The translations under genes and the position numbers were made by a program. From Dyella jiangningensis (GTDB taxonomy: Bacteria; Pseudomonadota; Gammaproteobacteria; Xanthomonadales; Rhodanobacteraceae), in assembly GCF_003264855.1 (NCBI RefSeq), contig NZ_NFZS01000001.1:1674001-1738000 (forward strand): 64,000 nt of DNA. The letters are read 5' to 3'. How positions within the stretch are numbered: position 1 is the stretch's first letter; every line of letters starts with the position of its first letter. The notes beneath the pieces were generated by a model. The model worked only from the letters and a program-made list of their open reading frames with translations, searched no databases and was not told the DNA's origin. Positions 33,710 to 43,618 of this stretch are shown here, piece after piece.

Positions 33710-34297
33710 TCAGTTCGCCTTGTGCGCTTGCTGTTCGGACTGCTCGGACAGGATGGCGTCGATATCCTTGAAGTTGTTGGCGACCAATGGCTGCGCGTCG
33801 GTCTGCACGACATGGCACTGGTTGCAGAAATAGCGTCGCGGCGAAATGGTTGCCAGGAACTGATCGTCGCGATCCATGTAGTGCGTCACGCTCACCGGCG
33901 GCGCCTGGAACTTGTCCGCGTTCGCACGTGCATGGCACAGCAGGCAGCGGTTGGAATTCTTGTCGACCTGGTAGTTGTCGATGGAGTGCGGGATGGTCGG
34001 TGGCTGCATCGGGTAGGCGCGGTTGCGCTTGATGTCCGCGTTCTCCACGTGCGCCAGTGCCGGCGCCATGCCTTCCTGGTTGACCGGCACGCCGCGGCGG
34101 ATGGCGTCGATCTGCTTGCCTTGAGGCGCTTCCTCACCCGAGGGTTTGGCGCCCGATGGCGGCAGGTTGGCCGATGTCGCCGCGGTGGCGACCACGGGCG
34201 GTGGTGCACTGCCGGCCTTGCGGCCCGCCACAAAGGCCACGGCGGCCACGACGATGACAGCCAGCAGGCCGATGGCGATGAGAGGTTTGTCGCGCAT
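33710..34297 (-). CDS. napB: Periplasmic nitrate reductase, diheme cytochrome c subunit
   Basis: NapB is the electron-transfer partner of NapA. The 195-aa protein has an uncleaved or cleaved hydrophobic N-terminal segment ([19 protein letters not shown]), an Ala/Pro-rich linker, and two heme sites, CLLCH and CNQCH. The NapB signatures [14 protein letters not shown] and [17 protein letters not shown] sequence (here [14 protein letters not shown]) are present. It lies 13 bp downstream of napA on the same strand. Confidence 0.95.
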   Translation of the reverse strand: MRDKPLIAIGLLAVIVVAAVAFVAGRKAGSAPPPVVATAATSANLPPSGAKPSGEEAPQGKQIDAIRRGVPVNQEGMAPALAHVENADIKRNRAYPMQPPTIPHSIDNYQVDKNSNRCLLCHARANADKFQAPPVSVTHYMDRDDQFLATISPRRYFCNQCHVVQTDAQPLVANNFKDIDAILSEQSEQQAHKAN

Positions 34298-34310
34298 ATC
34301 GATGTCCCCT

Positions 34311-36812
34311 TTAGACGGCCACGACCTTGACCGCGCACTTCTTGTAGTCGGTCTGCTTCGAAATCGGATCGGTCGCGTCCAGCGTCACCTTGTTGATCAG
34401 CTGGCCCGCATCGAACCACGGCACGAACACCACGCCGGGCGGCATGTGGTTGCGCCCGCGCGTTTCGATGCGCGATCGCATGTCGCCACGCCGCGACACC
34501 ACGCGCACCTCGTCACCACGCTTGAAACCACGCGCCTTCGCATCGTCGGGATTCATGAACACCACGGCCTGCGGAAACGCGCGATAGAGCTCCGGCACGC
34601 GCATCGTCATCGAACCGGAGTGCCAGTGTTCCAGCACCCGGCCGGTCACCAGCCACAGATCGAATTCCTTGTCGGGGCTTTCGGCGGGCGGCTCATAGGG
34701 CAAGGCCCAGATCACCGCGCGTCCATCCTTGTTGCCATAGAACTGGAAGCCGGTACCGGCCTTGACGTAAGGGTCGCTGCCTTCGCGATAGCGCCACCGC
34801 GTTTCGTGGCCATCCACCACTGGCCAGCGCAGGCCGCGTTCCTGGTGATACGTGTCGAAAGGCGCCAGGTCATGACCGTGGCCGCGGCCAAACTCGGCGT
34901 ACTCCTCGAACAGGCCCTTCTGCACGTAAAAGCCGAAGGCGGCCGATTCGTCGTTGTCGTAACCCGCTTCGATCTGCGAGGTGGGAAACTTGTCCACCTT
35001 GCCGTTCTTGTACAGCACCTCGAACAAGGTCTTGCCCTTGTATTGCGGATTCGCCGCGAGGATGTCCGCCGGCCAGCACTCGTCGGTGGTGAAGCGCTTG
35101 GAAAATTCCATCAGCTGCCACAGGTCTGACCTTGCCTCGCCCGGCGCCTTCACCAGCTGATGCCAGAACTGCGTGCGTCGCTCGGCATTGCCGTAGGCGC
35201 CTTCCTTTTCCACCCACATCGCGGCCGGCAGGATCAAATCGGCGGACTGTGCGGTGACGGTGGGGTAGGCGTCGGAGACCACGATGAAATTGCGCGGATC
35301 GCGATAACCCGGATACGTCTCCTGCATCAGGTTCGCGCCGGCCTGCATGTTGTTGTTCACCTGCACCCAGTAGGCGTTGAGCACGCCATCGCGCAGCTTG
35401 CGGTTCTGTTCCACCGCGTGAAAGCCCGGCTTGGGCTGGATGATGCCGTGCGGGATGTTCCAGATGTCCTCGGCGTGCTTGCGATGCTCCGGATTGGCCA
35501 CGAGCATGTCCGCCGGAAGGCGATGGCTGAACGTGCCCACTTCGCGCGCCGTGCCGCAGGCGGACGGTTGGCCGGTGAGCGAGAACGGGCTGTTGCCTGG
35601 CGTGGAGATCTTGCCGGTCAGCAGGTGCAGGTTGTAGACCATGTTGTTGGCCCACACGCCGCGCGTGTGCTGGTTGAAGCCCATGGTCCAGAAGGAAACG
35701 ACCTTGGTCTTCGGGGCGGCATAGAGTTCGGCGAGCTGCTCCAGCCAGCCTTTTTCAACGCCGGTCATTGCCACGGCTTTTTCCAGCGTGTACGGCGCGA
35801 CAAATGCGGCGAACTGCTCGAAGTCGATGGGATCGCTTGCGGTCGGGTCCTTTGCGTTCTTGGCATTCACCTCCAACGGATTGTCGGGACGCAGGCCGTA
35901 GCCGATGTCCGTGACGCCGCGCTTGAAGGTGGTGTGCTGGTTGACGAAATCCTTGTTGACCTTGCCGCTCTTGATGATGTGGTTGGCGATGTAGTTGAGG
36001 ATCACCAGGTCGGTCTGCGGCGTGAACACGATCGGTATGTCGGCCAATTCGAAGCTGCGATGCTCGAACGTCGACAGCACGGCCACCTTCACCTGCGGAT
36101 TGGACAGGCGCCGATCGGTGACGCGCGTCCACAGGATCGGATGCATCTCGGCCATGTTCGAGCCCCACAGCACGAACGCGTCCGCGGCCTCGATGTCGTC
36201 GTAGCAACCCATCGGCTCGTCCATGCCGAACGTGCGCATGAAACCCATCACGGCCGACGCCATGCAGTGGCGCGCATTGGGGTCGAGGTTGTTGCTGCGG
36301 AAGCCGGCCTTGAACAGCTTGTTCGCGGCGTAGCCTTCCCATACGGTCCATTGGCCGGAGCCGAACATGCCGACCGATCCCGGGCCTTTTTCCTTGAGCA
36401 CGCGCTTGAACTGCGCGGCCATCACGTCGAAGGCTTCGTCCCAGGACACCGGCGTGAATTCGCCGTCCTTCGCATAGGCGCCGTCTTTCTTGCGCAGCAG
36501 CGGCTGTGTCAGGCGATCGCTGCCGTACATGATCTTGGAAAGGAAATAGCCCTTGATGCAGTTGAGGCCGCGATTGACCTCGGCATGTACATCACCATGC
36601 GTGGCCACCACGCGGCCGTTCTTGACGGCGACATTCACGCCGCAACCGGTGCCGCAGAACCGGCAAGGTGCCTTGCTCCACTTGAGCTGAGTGAGGTCGC
36701 CTTCGAGCAACACGTTGGTGGCGCTGGCGGGAAGCGCGATGCCGGCAACGTTGGCGGCAATGGTGACGGCCGTGTTGCGGATGAATTCGCGTCGCGTCAT
36801 GTGGGCGGTCAT
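34311..36812 (-). CDS. napA: Periplasmic nitrate reductase, catalytic subunit
   Basis: NapA reduces nitrate to nitrite at a bis-MGD molybdenum centre in the periplasm. The 833-aa protein starts with a twin-arginine signal ([12 protein letters not shown]). The [4Fe-4S] cysteines are 50, 53, 57 and 85 ([10 protein letters not shown] and LNCIKG), and the molybdenum ligand is Cys183 in [10 protein letters not shown]. The ATG at 36812 overlaps the napD stop by 3 bp (ATGA); a longer in-frame reading upstream overlaps napD and is not supported. Cofactor supply comes from the moa/moe/mod genes about 10-20 kb away. Confidence 0.97.
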   Translation of the reverse strand: MTAHMTRREFIRNTAVTIAANVAGIALPASATNVLLEGDLTQLKWSKAPCRFCGTGCGVNVAVKNGRVVATHGDVHAEVNRGLNCIKGYFLSKIMYGSDRLTQPLLRKKDGAYAKDGEFTPVSWDEAFDVMAAQFKRVLKEKGPGSVGMFGSGQWTVWEGYAANKLFKAGFRSNNLDPNARHCMASAVMGFMRTFGMDEPMGCYDDIEAADAFVLWGSNMAEMHPILWTRVTDRRLSNPQVKVAVLSTFEHRSFELADIPIVFTPQTDLVILNYIANHIIKSGKVNKDFVNQHTTFKRGVTDIGYGLRPDNPLEVNAKNAKDPTASDPIDFEQFAAFVAPYTLEKAVAMTGVEKGWLEQLAELYAAPKTKVVSFWTMGFNQHTRGVWANNMVYNLHLLTGKISTPGNSPFSLTGQPSACGTAREVGTFSHRLPADMLVANPEHRKHAEDIWNIPHGIIQPKPGFHAVEQNRKLRDGVLNAYWVQVNNNMQAGANLMQETYPGYRDPRNFIVVSDAYPTVTAQSADLILPAAMWVEKEGAYGNAERRTQFWHQLVKAPGEARSDLWQLMEFSKRFTTDECWPADILAANPQYKGKTLFEVLYKNGKVDKFPTSQIEAGYDNDESAAFGFYVQKGLFEEYAEFGRGHGHDLAPFDTYHQERGLRWPVVDGHETRWRYREGSDPYVKAGTGFQFYGNKDGRAVIWALPYEPPAESPDKEFDLWLVTGRVLEHWHSGSMTMRVPELYRAFPQAVVFMNPDDAKARGFKRGDEVRVVSRRGDMRSRIETRGRNHMPPGVVFVPWFDAGQLINKVTLDATDPISKQTDYKKCAVKVVAV

Positions 36813-37105
36813 GCGTCGGCTCCCTGATGCGATTCCATGGTCATGGCGGGTTGGTCGAGTTCGTCGGCGGGCTCGACATGGTGATAGACCAGCGACACGT
36901 TGATCACGCCGGGGAGCAGGGACAGCGCATCGATGTGGTCGACGATGGCGCGCTGGTTGTCGGTCTCGCACAGAAGCACGCAGCGGCAATCACCTTCGGC
37001 GGCGATTGCCAGCGCGTCATGCATCGCGGTGAATTTGCGCACCACCGCCGCGCCGTCCGGGCGGTGAAGCACGACAAGGCTTGAGATGTGCTGCTCGTCT
37101 TTCAC
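36809..37105 (-). CDS. napD: NapD chaperone
   Basis: NapD binds the twin-arginine signal of NapA and delays export until the cofactor is inserted. The 98-aa protein begins [16 protein letters not shown] and continues with [19 protein letters not shown] and [13 protein letters not shown], the ferredoxin-like fold pattern of NapD. Its stop overlaps the napA start, which fits coupled synthesis of the chaperone and its target. Confidence 0.93.
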   Translation of the reverse strand: MKDEQHISSLVVLHRPDGAAVVRKFTAMHDALAIAAEGDCRCVLLCETDNQRAIVDHIDALSLLPGVINVSLVYHHVEPADELDQPAMTMESHQGADA

Positions 37106-37150
37106 GGTGATCCCCTTTCGCAGCCAGGCAACGCACGCAACGCCGTCGCG

Positions 37151-37312
37151 TCAGTGCCCGGGCGGGCCGCTGACGAACATCTGCCAAAACCAGACGATGA
37201 ACCCGTAGCTCGCGACGAACATCACGGCCAGTACGGGAAAAAGGACAACGGCAAGCAGGAGGAAGGTGTTCCTCTCCTGGCGCTTCAGCCCCGTTTGCGG
37301 TGACGTTTCCAT
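37151..37312 (-). CDS. napE: NapE small membrane protein
   Basis: This 53-aa protein has a basic N-terminus (METSPQTGLKRQERNTF) and one transmembrane helix (LAVVLFPVLAVMFVASYGFIV). It matches the NapE family by size and by its place as first gene of napEDABC. Its exact function is unknown. The start at 37312 is preferred to one 14 codons upstream because it gives the canonical short N-terminus. Confidence 0.85.
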   Translation of the reverse strand: METSPQTGLKRQERNTFLLLAVVLFPVLAVMFVASYGFIVWFWQMFVSGPPGH

Positions 37313-37384
37313 GCACACCTCTCGAGCAGAAAGGTTCCTCACTACTCCAGGCACTTAAGCTAAGCGCATCACGGCCACTATTTT

Positions 37385-37462
37385 CTGACTCATGTCAGGT
37401 GAACATCACAAAGGGCGTATGCCTACACTGGACGGCTCGCGTAAACAGCGCCAAGTTTACGC
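37385..37462. promoter_or_regulatory. Inverted repeats in the nap divergent promoter region
   Basis: GCGTAAAC (37439-37446) and GTTTACGC (37455-37462) form perfect 8-bp arms around an 8-bp spacer. CTGAC-TCAT-GTCAG (37385-37398) is a second, smaller one. They sit between the divergent napE and the molybdopterin-type gene. No canonical FNR box was seen. Confidence 0.4.
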
Positions 37463-37515
37463 AGCAGGCTGAGCCATGCAGTGAAGGGTGCGTGAAATCA
37501 ACCAGGGAGTGACGC

Positions 37516-38046
37516 ATGTTGACTCGAATCGGAACGTTCCGCCGTTGCCTGCTGATGTGTCTCGTCGCGTTTCCAGTCCTGCCTGTTTACGCGGGGGACG
37601 GAGCGGTGGACCCGACGCCGAGCGTGCAGATCAGCGTGGCGGGGAAGGCCACGCCACTGAGCGCATCCGTGCTGGCGGGCATGCCCCATGTCGATGTCAC
37701 GGCGGCGGCGCATGACGAAGTGCCCAGCGCATGGCGAGGCGTGCCGTTGACTGATCTGCTGGTACGAGCGGGGATTGCCCTGAACAAGCCGTTGCGGGGC
37801 CGGGATCTGGCTTCGTTTGTTCGCGTCACCGCGGCGGACCGCTATCAGGTCGTATTTGCCCTGTCTGACCTGGACCCGACACTGGGCCACAACCAGGTGC
37901 TGTTGGTGGACCAGCGCAACGGCAAGCCGTTGGACAAGGATGGCCCCTATCGGCTGCTGGTTCCGGGGGACAAGCGGCCGGCTCGCTGGGTTCGCAATGT
38001 CACCGTCATCGAAGTGGTCGACGGAGCGACGTCGATGCGTCCTTGA
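37516..38046 (+). CDS. Small exported molybdopterin-oxidoreductase-like protein
   Basis: This 176-aa protein has a signal peptide (CLLMCLVAFPVLPVYAG) and one domain resembling the sulfite-oxidase-type molybdopterin-binding fold: HDEVPSAWRGVPLTDLLVRA, then VTAADRYQVVFALSDLDP and LVPGDKRPARWVRNVTVIEV. It is far shorter than a true sulfite oxidase and lacks the cysteine that would bind molybdenum in that family. It may therefore bind pterin or a partner rather than catalyse. It lies between nap and fds, is divergent from nap, and converges on fdsD with 7 bp between stops. An AGGGAG ribosome-binding site precedes the ATG. Confidence 0.75.
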   Translation: MLTRIGTFRRCLLMCLVAFPVLPVYAGDGAVDPTPSVQISVAGKATPLSASVLAGMPHVDVTAAAHDEVPSAWRGVPLTDLLVRAGIALNKPLRGRDLASFVRVTAADRYQVVFALSDLDPTLGHNQVLLVDQRNGKPLDKDGPYRLLVPGDKRPARWVRNVTVIEVVDGATSMRP

Positions 38047-38053
38047 GGCGTGC

Positions 38054-38284
38054 TCAGGCGGCGTCGACGGGTGGTACGTACAGGTCGACGATCGCCTCCT
38101 TGGCCAGCGGCATCAGACCCTCGCCGCCTTCGGCGAGGTGCGCCTTGATCTGGCGGCGCATCGTGGGGTCCCAGAACCGCTTGAGATGATCGCGCACGCT
38201 GACCACGGCGGCCGCGTGATCGGGCTCGCTGGTGAAATAGGTCGCGATGTCGTTGGCCATGGTGACCAGGCGTTCGATTCTCAT
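38054..38284 (-). CDS. fdsD: Formate dehydrogenase delta subunit
   Basis: The 76-aa protein matches the small delta subunit of soluble NAD-dependent formate dehydrogenases. It starts RIERLVTMANDIATYFTSEP and includes HLKRFWDPTMRRQIKAHL. The family protein is needed for cofactor insertion or assembly of the FdsABG complex. It is the last gene of the fds operon and overlaps the fdhD stop by 4 bp. Confidence 0.93.
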   Translation of the reverse strand: MRIERLVTMANDIATYFTSEPDHAAAVVSVRDHLKRFWDPTMRRQIKAHLAEGGEGLMPLAKEAIVDLYVPPVDAA

Positions 38285-39129
38285 GGCGTCTCCGGCGGTG
38301 CCGGCGGCTGCAGGCGGTCGGGATGGGTGTAGACATTATGGGTGCCCGGGCGCGTGAAGCCGACCAGGGTGATGCCGGCGCTGCGCGCCAGCTCGATGGC
38401 CAGCGCCGTGGGCGCGGAAATCGCCGCCAACACCGTGATGCCGGCGCTGGTCGCCTTGGTCACCATTTCATAGCTGGCGCGGCTGGTGACCAGCGCCATG
38501 CCGTCGCCGGCGTCGATGCCGGCACGGCGCATGGCGCCGATCAGCTTGTCCAGCGCGTTGTGGCGACCGACGTCTTCGCGTACCAGCAGGATCTGCCCCT
38601 CGCTGTCGGCCCAGGCGGCCGCGTGCACGGCGCCGGTCGCGGCGTTCATCGGCTGGCGCGACTGCAGTTGCTCAAGCGCCTGCTCCAGCGCGACGCGCGC
38701 CACGGGATGTCCTTCGCCGACGGCATGGCCGTGGCGTATGGCCTGCTCGAGATCGCGCGTGCCGCAGATGCCGCAGCCGCTTCGGCCCGGCAGCAGGCGT
38801 TGCCGTTCCTTGTCGAGGTGAGCACCCGGTGCGTTGTCAGTGACGCGGATGGCCAGCTCGATGCCCTCGATGAGCGCATGGCTTTCCATCTGCAGAAGCT
38901 GCGAGGGATCGTTGATCAGCCCCTCGCTGAGCGAGAAGCCCAGCGCGAAGTCGTCCAGGTCGTGCGGCGTCGCCATCATCACGGCGAAGGTGGCGCCGTT
39001 GTAGACCATCGCGACCGGCACTTCTTCGGCGATGAAATCGCTCTCATGCGCGGACTGCCCATGCCGCCACCGATCGACCGGCCGGGTCACGTAGCCTTTC
39101 GAGGATTCCTCTGGCTCGGGCGCGGTCAA
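38281..39129 (-). CDS. fdhD: Formate dehydrogenase accessory sulfurtransferase
   Basis: FdhD passes sulfur from a cysteine desulfurase to the molybdenum cofactor, forming the Mo=S group that formate dehydrogenases require. The 282-aa protein has the functional CxxC in SGCGICGTRDLEQAI, and REDVGRHNALDKLIG, which binds the cofactor. It sits between fdsA and fdsD with 4-bp overlaps on both sides, so its synthesis is tied to that of the enzyme. Confidence 0.96.
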   Translation of the reverse strand: MTAPEPEESSKGYVTRPVDRWRHGQSAHESDFIAEEVPVAMVYNGATFAVMMATPHDLDDFALGFSLSEGLINDPSQLLQMESHALIEGIELAIRVTDNAPGAHLDKERQRLLPGRSGCGICGTRDLEQAIRHGHAVGEGHPVARVALEQALEQLQSRQPMNAATGAVHAAAWADSEGQILLVREDVGRHNALDKLIGAMRRAGIDAGDGMALVTSRASYEMVTKATSAGITVLAAISAPTALAIELARSAGITLVGFTRPGTHNVYTHPDRLQPPAPPETP

Positions 39130-42050
39130 GCGGGCTTCACCGACTGTTCGAGCAACGCCTCCTGCGCTTCGGTAAAGGCGCGATGGCGCCGTTGCCAGTC
39201 GGACGGCTGCGTGACACGAGTGACCTGCACGGCGGTCACCTTGTACTCGGGGCAGTTGGTGGCCCAGTCCGAGTTGTCGGTAGTGATGACGTTGGCGCCG
39301 GAGCCCGGGAAGTGGAAGGTGGTGTAGACCACGCCCGGCTGCATGCGCTCGGAAATCAGCGCGCGCAGCACGGTCTCACCCGAGCGGCTGGTGATGCCGA
39401 CCCAGTCGCCGTCCTCGACGCCGCGTTCTTCCGCGTCGTGCGGATGGATCTCCAGGCGATCCTCGTCATGCCACATCACGTTGGCGGTGCGCCGCGTCTG
39501 CGCGCCCACGTTGTACTGGCTGAGGATGCGGCCCGTGGTGAGGATCAGCGGATGTTCGGCATTGACCTTCTCGGAGGTCGGCACGTACTCGGTGATCACG
39601 AAGCGGCCCTTGCCGCGCACGAATGCGTCGACGTGCATGACCGGCGTGCCGAATGGATGCTCGTCGTTGCAAGGCCACTGTACCGAGCCGAGCTCGTCGA
39701 GCTTGGCGAAGCTGATGCCATGGAAGGTCGGGGTGAGCCGCGCGATCTCGTCCATGATTTCGGAGGCATGCGTGTACTGCATAGGGTAACCCATGGCCTG
39801 CGCCAGCAACTGGGTGACCTCCCAGTCCGCGTAGCCGCCCTTGGGTTCCATCACCTTGCGCACGCGCGACACGCGCCGCTCCGCGTTGGTGAAGGTACCG
39901 TCCTTCTCCAGGAACGAGCTGCCCGGCAGGAACACGTGCGCGAATTTGGCCGTCTCGTTGAGGAACAGGTCCTGCACCACGATGCACTCCATCGAGGTGA
40001 GCGCAGCAGTGACGTGCTGCGTATCCGGGTCGGATTGCGCGATGTCCTCGCCTTCGATGTAGAGCCCCTTGAACGTGCCGTCGAGTGCGGCTTCGAACAT
40101 GTTGGGAATGCGCAGGCCCGGCTCGGCGAGCAGGGTGACGCCCCAGGCTTCCTCGAAGCTGTGGCGCACCGCATCATCGCTCACGTGGCGATACGCGGTG
40201 AATTCATGCGGGAACGAACCCATGTCGCACGAACCCTGCACGTTGTTCTGGCCGCGCAGCGGATTCACGCCCACGCCTTCGCGGCCGATGTTGCCGGTGG
40301 CCATCGCGAGGTTGGCGATGCCCATCACCGTCGTCGAGCCTTGCGCGTGCTCGGTGACGCCAAGGCCGTAGTAGATCGCGGCGTTACCGCCGCGTGCATA
40401 CAGGCGCGCCGCGCCGCGCACCCGTTCCGCCGATACGCCGGTGACTTCCTCCATCGCCTCAGGGCTGTATTTTTCCTGGGAGACGAAGGCGCGCCACTTG
40501 GCAAAGGCTTCCGGCTCGCAGCGGCGAGCCACGAATTCCTCGTCGACCAGACCCTCGGTCACGATGACGTGAGCGAGGCTGTTGAGCATGGCGACGTTGG
40601 TGCCGGGGCGCAGCTTGAGATGGAAGTCCGCCGCGACATGCGGTGTACGCACGAGGTCGATACGACGCGGATCGATCACGATCAATCGCGCGCCCTCGCG
40701 CAGCCGGCGCTTCATCTGCGAACCGAACACGGGATGTGCGTCCGTGGGATTTGCGCCGATCACCAGCACCACGTCGGTGGATTCGATCGAATCGAAATCC
40801 TGTGTGCCTGCCGATTCGCCGATGGTGGACTTGAGCCCGTAACCGGTCGGCGAGTGGCACACGCGCGCGCAGGTATCCACGTTGTTGTTGCCGAAGCCGG
40901 CGCGCACCAGCTTCTGCACGAGATAGGTTTCCTCGTTGGTGCAGCGCGATGACGTAATGCCGCCGATGGCGTGTTTGCCATGGGTCGACTGCAGCCGCTT
41001 GAATTCGCTGGCGACGTGGGTGATGGCTTCCTCCCAGCTCACCACGCGCCAGGGATCGGAGATCTTCGCGCGGATCATCGGGGTGGTGATGCGGTCCGAG
41101 TGCGACGCATAGCCGATCGCAAAGCGCCCCTTCACGCAGGAATGCCCGTGGTTCGCATGGCCGTCCTTGTTCGGCACCATGCGCACGATGTCCTGGCCTT
41201 TCATCTCCGCGCGGAAGCTGCAGCCGACGCCGCAGTAGGCGCAGGTGGTCACCACGCTGTGTTCGGCCTGGCCCTTGTCGATCAGCGACTTTTCCGAAAG
41301 CGTGGCCGTGGGGCAGGCCTGCACGCAGGCGCCGCAGGAAACGCATTCGGAATCGAGGAAGCGGTTGTCCTGGCTGGCCGATACCTTCGAGTCGAAGCCG
41401 CGACCCTGGATGGTCAGTGCAAAAGTGCCTTGCACTTCCTCGCATGCGCGTACGCAGCGCGAGCAGACGATGCACTTGGAGGGATCGAAGGCGAAGTACG
41501 GGTTGGATTCGTCTTTGGGGGCGAAATAGGGATTGGGCTGTGGTTGAGAAGTACGGCCATGGATGGCCGCGGTTCGATCGTCGCGAGCAGGGGTGTTCGC
41601 AAAAACATGATTGGCGCCATCGTATCCGTAGCGAACCTCGCGCAGGCCGACCACGCCTGCCATGTTCTGCAGTTCGCAATGCCCGTTGGCGGGGCAGGTG
41701 AGGCAGTCGAGCGGATGGTCCGAGATATACAGCTCCATCACGCCGCGACGGATCTCGGCCAGCTTCGGTGTCTGCGTGTGCACGTGCATGCCCGCCGCAA
41801 CGGGCGTAGTGCACGAGGCGGGATAACCCTTGCGTCCTTCGATTTCCACCAGGCACAGCCGGCACGAGCCGAACGCCTCGAGCATGTCGGTGGCGCACAG
41901 CTTGGGAATGGCGATGCCGGCCTGCGCCGCGGCGCGCATCACCGACGTGCCTTCGGGCACGCGGATGCTGCGACCGTCGATATGCAGTTCGACCAGGCTT
42001 TCGGATTTGGATTGGGGCGTGCCGTAGTCGATTTCGACGATGGACAGCAT
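39126..42050 (-). CDS. fdsA: NAD-dependent formate dehydrogenase, alpha (catalytic) subunit
   Basis: FdsA oxidises formate to CO2 at a bis-MGD molybdenum centre in the cytoplasm. The 974-aa protein has an N-terminal [2Fe-2S] domain (Cys52, 63, 66, 80) and a His-ligated [4Fe-4S] site (His112, Cys116, 119, 125). Two ferredoxin-type clusters follow (CIVCSRCVRAC and CVSCGACVQAC), then another [4Fe-4S] site at CAYCGVGC with Cys305. The molybdenum ligand is Cys398 (VCHSPTGYGLK), so this is a cysteine, not selenocysteine, enzyme. Electrons pass through FdsB to NAD+. It overlaps fdhD by 4 bp and lies 14 bp after fdsB. Confidence 0.97.
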   Translation of the reverse strand: MLSIVEIDYGTPQSKSESLVELHIDGRSIRVPEGTSVMRAAAQAGIAIPKLCATDMLEAFGSCRLCLVEIEGRKGYPASCTTPVAAGMHVHTQTPKLAEIRRGVMELYISDHPLDCLTCPANGHCELQNMAGVVGLREVRYGYDGANHVFANTPARDDRTAAIHGRTSQPQPNPYFAPKDESNPYFAFDPSKCIVCSRCVRACEEVQGTFALTIQGRGFDSKVSASQDNRFLDSECVSCGACVQACPTATLSEKSLIDKGQAEHSVVTTCAYCGVGCSFRAEMKGQDIVRMVPNKDGHANHGHSCVKGRFAIGYASHSDRITTPMIRAKISDPWRVVSWEEAITHVASEFKRLQSTHGKHAIGGITSSRCTNEETYLVQKLVRAGFGNNNVDTCARVCHSPTGYGLKSTIGESAGTQDFDSIESTDVVLVIGANPTDAHPVFGSQMKRRLREGARLIVIDPRRIDLVRTPHVAADFHLKLRPGTNVAMLNSLAHVIVTEGLVDEEFVARRCEPEAFAKWRAFVSQEKYSPEAMEEVTGVSAERVRGAARLYARGGNAAIYYGLGVTEHAQGSTTVMGIANLAMATGNIGREGVGVNPLRGQNNVQGSCDMGSFPHEFTAYRHVSDDAVRHSFEEAWGVTLLAEPGLRIPNMFEAALDGTFKGLYIEGEDIAQSDPDTQHVTAALTSMECIVVQDLFLNETAKFAHVFLPGSSFLEKDGTFTNAERRVSRVRKVMEPKGGYADWEVTQLLAQAMGYPMQYTHASEIMDEIARLTPTFHGISFAKLDELGSVQWPCNDEHPFGTPVMHVDAFVRGKGRFVITEYVPTSEKVNAEHPLILTTGRILSQYNVGAQTRRTANVMWHDEDRLEIHPHDAEERGVEDGDWVGITSRSGETVLRALISERMQPGVVYTTFHFPGSGANVITTDNSDWATNCPEYKVTAVQVTRVTQPSDWQRRHRAFTEAQEALLEQSVKPA

Positions 42051-42064
42051 GGGGTTCTATCTCC

Positions 42065-43618
42065 TCAGGCGTTGGCCTTGTCGGCCGCGCCTGTGAAATC
42101 TTCGGGGAAATGATCGAGCGCGCTGAGCACCGGGAACGGGGCCATGCCGCCGAGTGCGCACAGCGAACCGGCGATCATCGTTTGGCACAGGTCGCGCAAC
42201 AGCACTTCGTTGCGTTCGCGCGCATCGCCGGCGACGATGCGGTCGATGACCTCGACGCCACGCGTGGAGCCGATCCGGCACGGCGTGCATTTGCCGCACG
42301 ATTCGATGGCGCAGAATTCCATCGCATAGCGCGCCTGCGCCGCCATGTCGACCGTATCGTCGAACACCACCACGCCGCCGTGGCCGATCATGCCGCCCAT
42401 GGCGATGAAGGCTTCATAGTCGATGGGCGTGTCCAGCTGGGATGCGGGAATGTATGCGCCGAGCGGACCACCGACCTGCACGGCGCGGATCGGGCGCCCG
42501 CTGGCCGTGCCGCCGCCGTAGCCTTCGGCCAGTTCGCGCAAGCTGAGTCCGAATGCATGTTCGACCAGCCCAGGCCGCTTGACGTTGCCGGCAAGCTGGA
42601 TGGGCAGGGTGCCACGCGACTTGCCGGAACCGTAGTCGCGGTAATAGCCGGCGCCCCGGTCGAGGATGATCGGTACGGAAGCGAGCGTGACCACGTTGTT
42701 GATCACCGTGGGTTTGCCGAACAGTCCTTCGATCGCCGGCAGTGGCGGTTTGAAGCGCACCTGCCCGCGCTTGCCCTCCAGCGATTCCAGCAACGAGGTT
42801 TCCTCGCCACAGATATACGCGCCGCCGCCCATGCGCACTTCGAGGTGGAAGGCTTTGCCGCTGCCGCCGACATCGTCGCCGAGCAGGCCTGCTGCCTCGG
42901 CAATGGCAATGGCCTCTTCCAAGGCGCGCTGGGCATGCGGGTATTCGACGCGCAGGTAGATGTACCCCTGCGTGGCGCCCACGGCGAGGCCGGCGATGGT
43001 CATGCCTTCGATCAGCACGAAGGGGTCGCCTTCCATGATCATGCGATCGGCGAACGTGCCGGAGTCGCCTTCGTCGGCGTTGCAAACCACGTACTTGCGC
43101 TGCGATGGCGCCTCGAGACAGGTCTTCCACTTGATGCCGGCGGGGAACGCGGCGCCGCCGCGTCCACGCAAGCCGGAATCCAGCACGGTCTGCACGATCT
43201 CCTCGCCGCTCATGTGCAGGGCGGCCGCAAGGCCCCGATAGCCACCATGCGCGCGATAGTCTTCCAGGCTTCGCGGGTCGACCACGCCCACGCGTTCAAA
43301 GGTGAGGCGTTGCTGGCGCTTCAGGTAGTCGATGTCGGCGGTCGGGCCGTGGCCTAGCACGTGCTTGCCGCCATGGAGGAAATCCGCATCGAACAGCGCC
43401 GGGACGTCTTCCGGCTGCACGGGGCCATAGGCGACGCGGCCGATGGATGTCTCCACTTCGACCAGCGGCTCCAGCCAGTACAGGCCACGCGAACCGTTGC
43501 GCACCACGCGCACGTCGACATGGCGCCGGCGGGCCTCGCTGGCGATGGCGCGGGCCACGGCTTCCGCACCGAGCGAAAGCGCGCCGGCATCGCGCGGCAC
43601 GTAGACGGTGACGCTCAT
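42065..43618 (-). CDS. fdsB: Formate dehydrogenase, NAD-binding beta subunit
   Basis: FdsB is the diaphorase subunit that carries FMN and a [4Fe-4S] cluster and reduces NAD+. From the ATG at 43618 it is 517 aa. The N-terminus is a thioredoxin-like domain without cluster cysteines (MSVTVYVPRDAGALSLG). The NuoF-like part has GLRGRGGAAFPAGIKW for FMN/NADH, CGEETSLLESLEGKRG, and the cluster site ESCGKCTPCRIGS. Its start overlaps the fdsG stop (ATGA), indicating coupled translation. Confidence 0.96.
   Translation of the reverse strand: MSVTVYVPRDAGALSLGAEAVARAIASEARRRHVDVRVVRNGSRGLYWLEPLVEVETSIGRVAYGPVQPEDVPALFDADFLHGGKHVLGHGPTADIDYLKRQQRLTFERVGVVDPRSLEDYRAHGGYRGLAAALHMSGEEIVQTVLDSGLRGRGGAAFPAGIKWKTCLEAPSQRKYVVCNADEGDSGTFADRMIMEGDPFVLIEGMTIAGLAVGATQGYIYLRVEYPHAQRALEEAIAIAEAAGLLGDDVGGSGKAFHLEVRMGGGAYICGEETSLLESLEGKRGQVRFKPPLPAIEGLFGKPTVINNVVTLASVPIILDRGAGYYRDYGSGKSRGTLPIQLAGNVKRPGLVEHAFGLSLRELAEGYGGGTASGRPIRAVQVGGPLGAYIPASQLDTPIDYEAFIAMGGMIGHGGVVVFDDTVDMAAQARYAMEFCAIESCGKCTPCRIGSTRGVEVIDRIVAGDARERNEVLLRDLCQTMIAGSLCALGGMAPFPVLSALDHFPEDFTGAADKANA

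Noticed and set aside
37313-37515. FNR box upstream of napE
   Set aside because: No TTGAT-N4-ATCAA-like site was found. Only unrelated inverted repeats are present.
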